Assembly: GCA_039922435.1 (NCBI GenBank)
Contig: JBDTES010000003.1
Span: 1 to 9,539, forward strand
DNA length: 9,539 nucleotides
Source of the DNA: JBDTES01 sp039922435
Lineage (GTDB): Bacteria; Patescibacteriota; Saccharimonadia; Saccharimonadales; UBA4665
Direction of reading: 5' to 3'
The position numbers and the translations under genes are program-made. Under the pieces are notes generated by a model. It saw nothing but the letters and a program-made list of their open reading frames with translations, had not been told where the DNA came from and made no database searches. This document shows, one piece after another, positions 6,738 to 9,539 of the stretch (positions are counted from its first letter, which is position 1; each line of letters opens with the position of its first letter).

Positions 6738-6837
6738 ATAAAGTTGTATTACTGCTCAGAAAAGAGCAGCCCGCGAGACGAATTTATTTCGCTTCTCGGC
6801 GCGATGAGAAAAACCGTACCGGTTTGTCTCATGTGTT
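6738..6837 (-). other. Structured spacer downstream of tRNA-Ile
   Basis: Three further hairpins follow the tRNA-Ile 3' end: 6804-6832 (6 bp, one mismatch, 6 bp, 3-nt loop), 6774-6798 (5 bp plus 4 bp with a bulge) and 6752-6769 (CTGCTC/GAGCAG). With the ACCA hairpin they make the spacer between the two tRNAs nearly continuous in secondary structure. The short open frame over this stretch runs into the tRNA-Ile gene and is not credible. Confidence 0.45.
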
Positions 6838-6914
6838 TGGTGGGCGATGAGGGACTCGAACCTCCGACCTCGTCATTATCAGTGACGCGCTCTAACCAGC
6901 TGAGCTAATCGCCC
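6838..6914 (-). tRNA. tRNA-Ile (anticodon GAT)
   Basis: A 77-nt tRNA including an encoded CCA (6838-6840). The acceptor stem GGGCGAT/ATCGCCC has discriminator A. The anticodon loop CTGATAA with anticodon GAT is the standard spacer tRNA-Ile, and the T-arm GGAGG-TTCGAGT-CCCTC contains one G:U pair. The usual order Ile then Ala is kept, but the two genes are 294 nt apart and both are separated from the rRNA genes by opposite-strand protein genes. Confidence 0.98.
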
Positions 6915-6932
6915 CTACCAATTCACCGATGT

Positions 6933-6961
6933 ATTTTACCGAAAATACGACTATAAATCAA
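6933..6961 (-). promoter_or_regulatory. Sigma70-type promoter for the tRNA-Ile/tRNA-Ala unit
   Basis: On the minus strand: TTGATT (6961-6956), a 17-bp spacer, then TAAAAT (6938-6933). Initiation is expected near 6926, about a dozen bases before mature tRNA-Ile. Spacing and position fit a dedicated tRNA promoter, independent of 16S transcription. Confidence 0.65.
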
Positions 6962-7061
6962 TCACCTCACTAATTAACACTACTGGCTATGCCCTAAAAC
7001 TCAATTACTTTTATAGGTAAATGTAAGTAATAACCAGATAAATTCTGCTACCATAAGCACA

Positions 7062-7937
7062 ATGTGGTTTTATTTTGCCATCATGTCGGCCGCCGTCAAC
7101 GCCGTTAGTACAATCGCTCGGCGCACCCATGGATCCACCGCTAAGCCTGTTGAACTGGCTTGGTGGACATTACTTATTTCGCTACCATGTAGTATTGCGC
7201 TTCTAGTCATCGACCATTCTACACCTTGGGTAAATTATGACTTCCTACTTCCGTCTATTGCTGCCGGCACCATTTCGGCTTTTGCTGTAGTACTACTTTT
7301 GACCGCCTACAAGTACGGCGAAACGTCAGCCATAACTCCTATTAGTAACCTATTACCGATTGGCTTAGTAATCTCTTCTTTTATATTCTTCGATACTATA
7401 CCAACCATTGGTGGACTACTGGGGATAATATTAGTGGTTTGCGGCGTATATTATTCGAGTGTTGATGGCAAACACAGTCTGTGGCACCCTTTCCGGTCGC
7501 TCTGGCACCAGCGTGGCTCCAGAGCTATGTTATGGGTCGTTATACTATGGTCAATCAGCACTAACTTCCAGCTAATGGCCCTCCATTCGGCTTCGCCAGC
7601 CTTTCTAGTCCTTTGGGTACAACTCATCAGCTTCATACTACTAACCATGTACATGACCGTTCAAGAAACTCGGGCCAAAACCAGAACTAGGGTCTGGGAG
7701 CGCTGGTGGAAACATATCGTTATAATGGCCATCGGTTCGACTCTGGCAGTCTATTTCCAGAACCAAGCTATGGTTTTGCTCGATAACACTAGCTACGTCT
7801 TGGCCGTTAAGCGCCTAGACGTACTGATAGTGATCCTCTTCTGCGGTCTCTTCCTACATGAAAAACACATTCTAAAACGCTTTTCTGGAGCTCTAGTAGC
7901 CCTAGCCGGTATAGTCGTAATTTATATATTTAATTAA
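7062..7937 (+). CDS. EamA/DMT-superfamily membrane transporter
   Basis: A 291-aa integral membrane protein with about ten hydrophobic segments (around 3-20, 32-50, 62-82, 92-110, 115-131, 156-174, 179-200, 218-236, 243-263 and 272-290), the usual size and layout of two EamA domains in tandem. Typical EamA features are YGETSAITPISNLLP in the first half and FLHEKHILKRFSGALVALAG at the end of the second. Members export or import small metabolites (amino acids, nucleosides, sugars, drugs); the substrate cannot be read from sequence. The central loop (133-153) is basic and His/Trp-rich, fitting a cytoplasmic loop. No clear Shine-Dalgarno site precedes the ATG. A TACCAT at 7049-7054 could be a -10 giving an almost leaderless transcript, but no matching -35 was found. 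It is divergent from the tRNA-Ile promoter. Confidence 0.88.
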   Translation: MWFYFAIMSAAVNAVSTIARRTHGSTAKPVELAWWTLLISLPCSIALLVIDHSTPWVNYDFLLPSIAAGTISAFAVVLLLTAYKYGETSAITPISNLLPIGLVISSFIFFDTIPTIGGLLGIILVVCGVYYSSVDGKHSLWHPFRSLWHQRGSRAMLWVVILWSISTNFQLMALHSASPAFLVLWVQLISFILLTMYMTVQETRAKTRTRVWERWWKHIVIMAIGSTLAVYFQNQAMVLLDNTSYVLAVKRLDVLIVILFCGLFLHEKHILKRFSGALVALAGIVVIYIFN

Positions 7938-8120
7938 GCTTTCGGTCAAAAGGGCACATTTAACATATATTCTAGAATTCGTCATAGCATTTAACGTCCT
8001 AACCCTGTAACCTTAAAAAATTATCCTTAACTGTCCAGAACCAATTACACTCCATAGAATGCTGGTTTAAAATACTACCACCACGGTGCTTTTCTGTTCA
8101 TAAAGGAATACTATAGGCTA
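7938..8120. other. Intergenic region between transporter and unknown gene
   Basis: No gene, RNA or clear terminator was seen. ATTACA (8044-8049), an 18-bp spacer and TAAAAT (8068-8073) make a weak promoter candidate for the gene at 8121. Confidence 0.3.
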
Positions 8121-8903
8121 ATGCCAGCTACTGAGCCAAACCTAGTAACTTTAATGAAGAGTGTTTTGGACATTTCATATAAATCAGTTACCAAACGACA
8201 TACGAAGAGCCTCAACTACGGTAGTAGAAAATATTCTCAACTTAGGCTAATGGGTATAGCGCATGCAATGTTCAGAGATATGATTATTGTATGCAACACC
8301 AATAAATCCGCCAGATCTCTAGAATTACTACACCGTCCGCTTATCGAAATATGGGTCAATTTTCTATGGATTGGTCTAGGCAACAACAATAAGAACTATG
8401 TACTCTATGTAATAGACGACAATCTACGTATGGCTAAGCATGTGGATTATATTATCAAATACCTAAGAAAAACTAATACCAATCAGAAAGAAATAGATGA
8501 TTGGCTGGATATTAAGAAATTAAACCTAGAACAGGCAGAAGATGCTAAGAAATCAACTAAGTTCAAATTCCAAACCCTGAAGCTCCCAAGTATAGCTGAA
8601 AGAGCCAGGGAAATTGACGTCGCATATCCTAGTTTAGACGGCAGCATGGAGTGGATGATTCTATATCCCTTCTCTTTTGCTCATCGTGTAATACACTCAT
8701 CAAATTCCCAGCTAAACCGACTTGGGTCCAACGACGATAAAACCATTGATATACTAGGAAGCAACGAAGAGTTAGACAGAGCAGCATCAGAATGTCTATT
8801 AACTTTCATGGGTTTATTGGACGATTTCGGTAGGGTGTTCAAAATACCAACTAAACTAGATAAGCTCTGGGAATCAGCAAAGACGGCAAAAGTATATAAG
8901 TAA
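8121..8903 (+). CDS. DUF5677-like helical protein of unknown function
   Basis: A 260-aa soluble, mostly helical protein with no signal peptide. Around residues 64-82 it has ARSLELLHRPLIEIWVNFLW, resembling the (A/R)xLxRxLxE motif of DUF5677 proteins. At 183-194 it has YPFSFAHRVIHSS, like the Sx3H segment that follows in that family. The middle (100-145) is charged and may form a long helical hairpin. The family link is from memory and moderate. Its function is not established; similar all-helical proteins occur in accessory regions. A possible Shine-Dalgarno AAAGGA at 8102-8107 is 13 nt upstream of the ATG, which is long, so the start is less certain; Met12 (8154) is an alternative. It converges on the 16S gene and shares a hairpin terminator with it. 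Confidence 0.75.
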   Translation: MPATEPNLVTLMKSVLDISYKSVTKRHTKSLNYGSRKYSQLRLMGIAHAMFRDMIIVCNTNKSARSLELLHRPLIEIWVNFLWIGLGNNNKNYVLYVIDDNLRMAKHVDYIIKYLRKTNTNQKEIDDWLDIKKLNLEQAEDAKKSTKFKFQTLKLPSIAERAREIDVAYPSLDGSMEWMILYPFSFAHRVIHSSNSQLNRLGSNDDKTIDILGSNEELDRAASECLLTFMGLLDDFGRVFKIPTKLDKLWESAKTAKVYK

Positions 8904-8907
8904 TTAA

Positions 8908-8943
8908 TATCAAAAAGAGCCCTGCTCGCAAAGAGGGCCCTTT
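8908..8943 (-). terminator. Intrinsic terminator of the 16S transcript, probably bidirectional
   Basis: On the minus strand AAAGGGCCCT (8943-8934) pairs along 10 bp (one G:U) with AGGGCTCTTT (8923-8914) around a 10-nt loop, and the T-run completes as CTTTTTGAT. This ends transcription about 200 nt past the 16S 3' end. On the plus strand the same dyad has one A/C mismatch and is followed by TTTATTATT, so it may also terminate the gene ending at 8903. Confidence 0.7.
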
Positions 8944-9138
8944 ATTATTAAAAACTGAATAGTGCATCTCAACGTCAGATTCAAGGTTTACAGAAACTGA
9001 TATCTTGTCCAATCCTCATTACTATACAAAGTATAGTAATGGTCATGGAGATGTAAATCGTCAGTACTGATTTACGATTTACCAAGATCGACCTAAGTCT
9101 TGCAATGATTGCTCAGCTGCAAGCTTAGTTTCTCCCTA
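8944..9138 (-). other. 16S rRNA 3' trailer with strong hairpins
   Basis: No coding region. A perfect 11-bp hairpin with a 3-nt loop (9017-9027/9031-9041) sits beside a 9-bp hairpin with a 12-nt loop (9053-9061/9074-9082), and a CTTGCA/TGCAAG dyad lies nearer the 16S end (around 9099-9123). These probably guide 3' maturation of 16S. The strand that would pair from the 16S leader is outside the window. Confidence 0.5.

Positions 9139-9539
<401 letters not shown>

Noticed and set aside
6544..6837. CRISPR array
   Set aside because: The hairpins differ from one another and there are no regularly spaced identical repeats.
6666..6908. 80-codon plus-strand frame in the tRNA region
   Set aside because: It reads through the structured spacer and most of tRNA-Ile in antisense; its end (EGLEPPTSSL-like) is the well-known false peptide from antisense tRNA.
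2932..8903. Alternative genetic code with TGA read as Gly
   Set aside because: All coding frames are complete without internal TGA, and one gene ends with TGA in a normal overlap, so the standard bacterial code fits.
2410..9138. Transposon or integron insertion explaining the split locus
   Set aside because: No transposase, integrase, terminal inverted repeats or target-site duplications were recognised at the junctions.

Overview
The window appears to come from a Patescibacteria/CPR genome, most likely Candidatus Saccharibacteria (TM7) or a close relative. That placement rests on recalled similarity of the 16S 3' end (for example the stretch around 9437-9519, and the segment after the conserved GTACACACCGCCCG site) and on the repeat style of the surface proteins. 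It is a recognition call, not an alignment. TGA is used as a stop (the gene ending at 3531) and no reading frame needs recoding, so the code is the standard bacterial one, not the Gracilibacteria/SR1 code.

The frame is an rRNA locus on the minus strand, in the classical order 16S - tRNA-Ile(GAT) - tRNA-Ala(TGC) - 23S. The 16S 3' part lies at about 9139-9539, tRNA-Ile at 6838-6914, tRNA-Ala at 6467-6543, and about two thirds of the 23S at 1-2409. The 16S and 23S genes are about 6.7 kb apart, and the gaps hold five protein genes on the opposite (plus) strand. The sequence suggests that the former operon now works as three minus-strand units: a 16S unit ending at a hairpin plus T-run (about 8908-8943), a tRNA-Ile/tRNA-Ala unit with its own sigma70-like promoter (6933-6961), and a 23S unit with its own promoter (2704-2732).

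Between the 23S and tRNA-Ala, three plus-strand genes (2932-3531, 3636-4223, 4381-6423) encode Ser/Thr/Asn-rich exported proteins. The second and third share a divergent repeat starting around TGPxSxN and containing a (A/G)xATSGNA-like segment. The third is a 680-aa protein with a signal peptide, a four-cysteine N-terminal region, four ~100-residue repeats and a C-terminal membrane anchor. They look like a cell-surface cassette. Between tRNA-Ile and 16S lie a 10-TM EamA/DMT-type transporter (7062-7937) and an all-alpha protein of unknown function resembling DUF5677 (8121-8903).

The non-coding stretches are full of RNA structure. These include a 153-nt insert enclosed by a perfect 12-bp stem in the H63 region of 23S, a UUCG-capped extension near its 5' domain, several hairpins in the 23S leader and 16S trailer, and a small hairpin ending in ACCA between the two tRNAs that carries the G3:U70 alanine identity pair.
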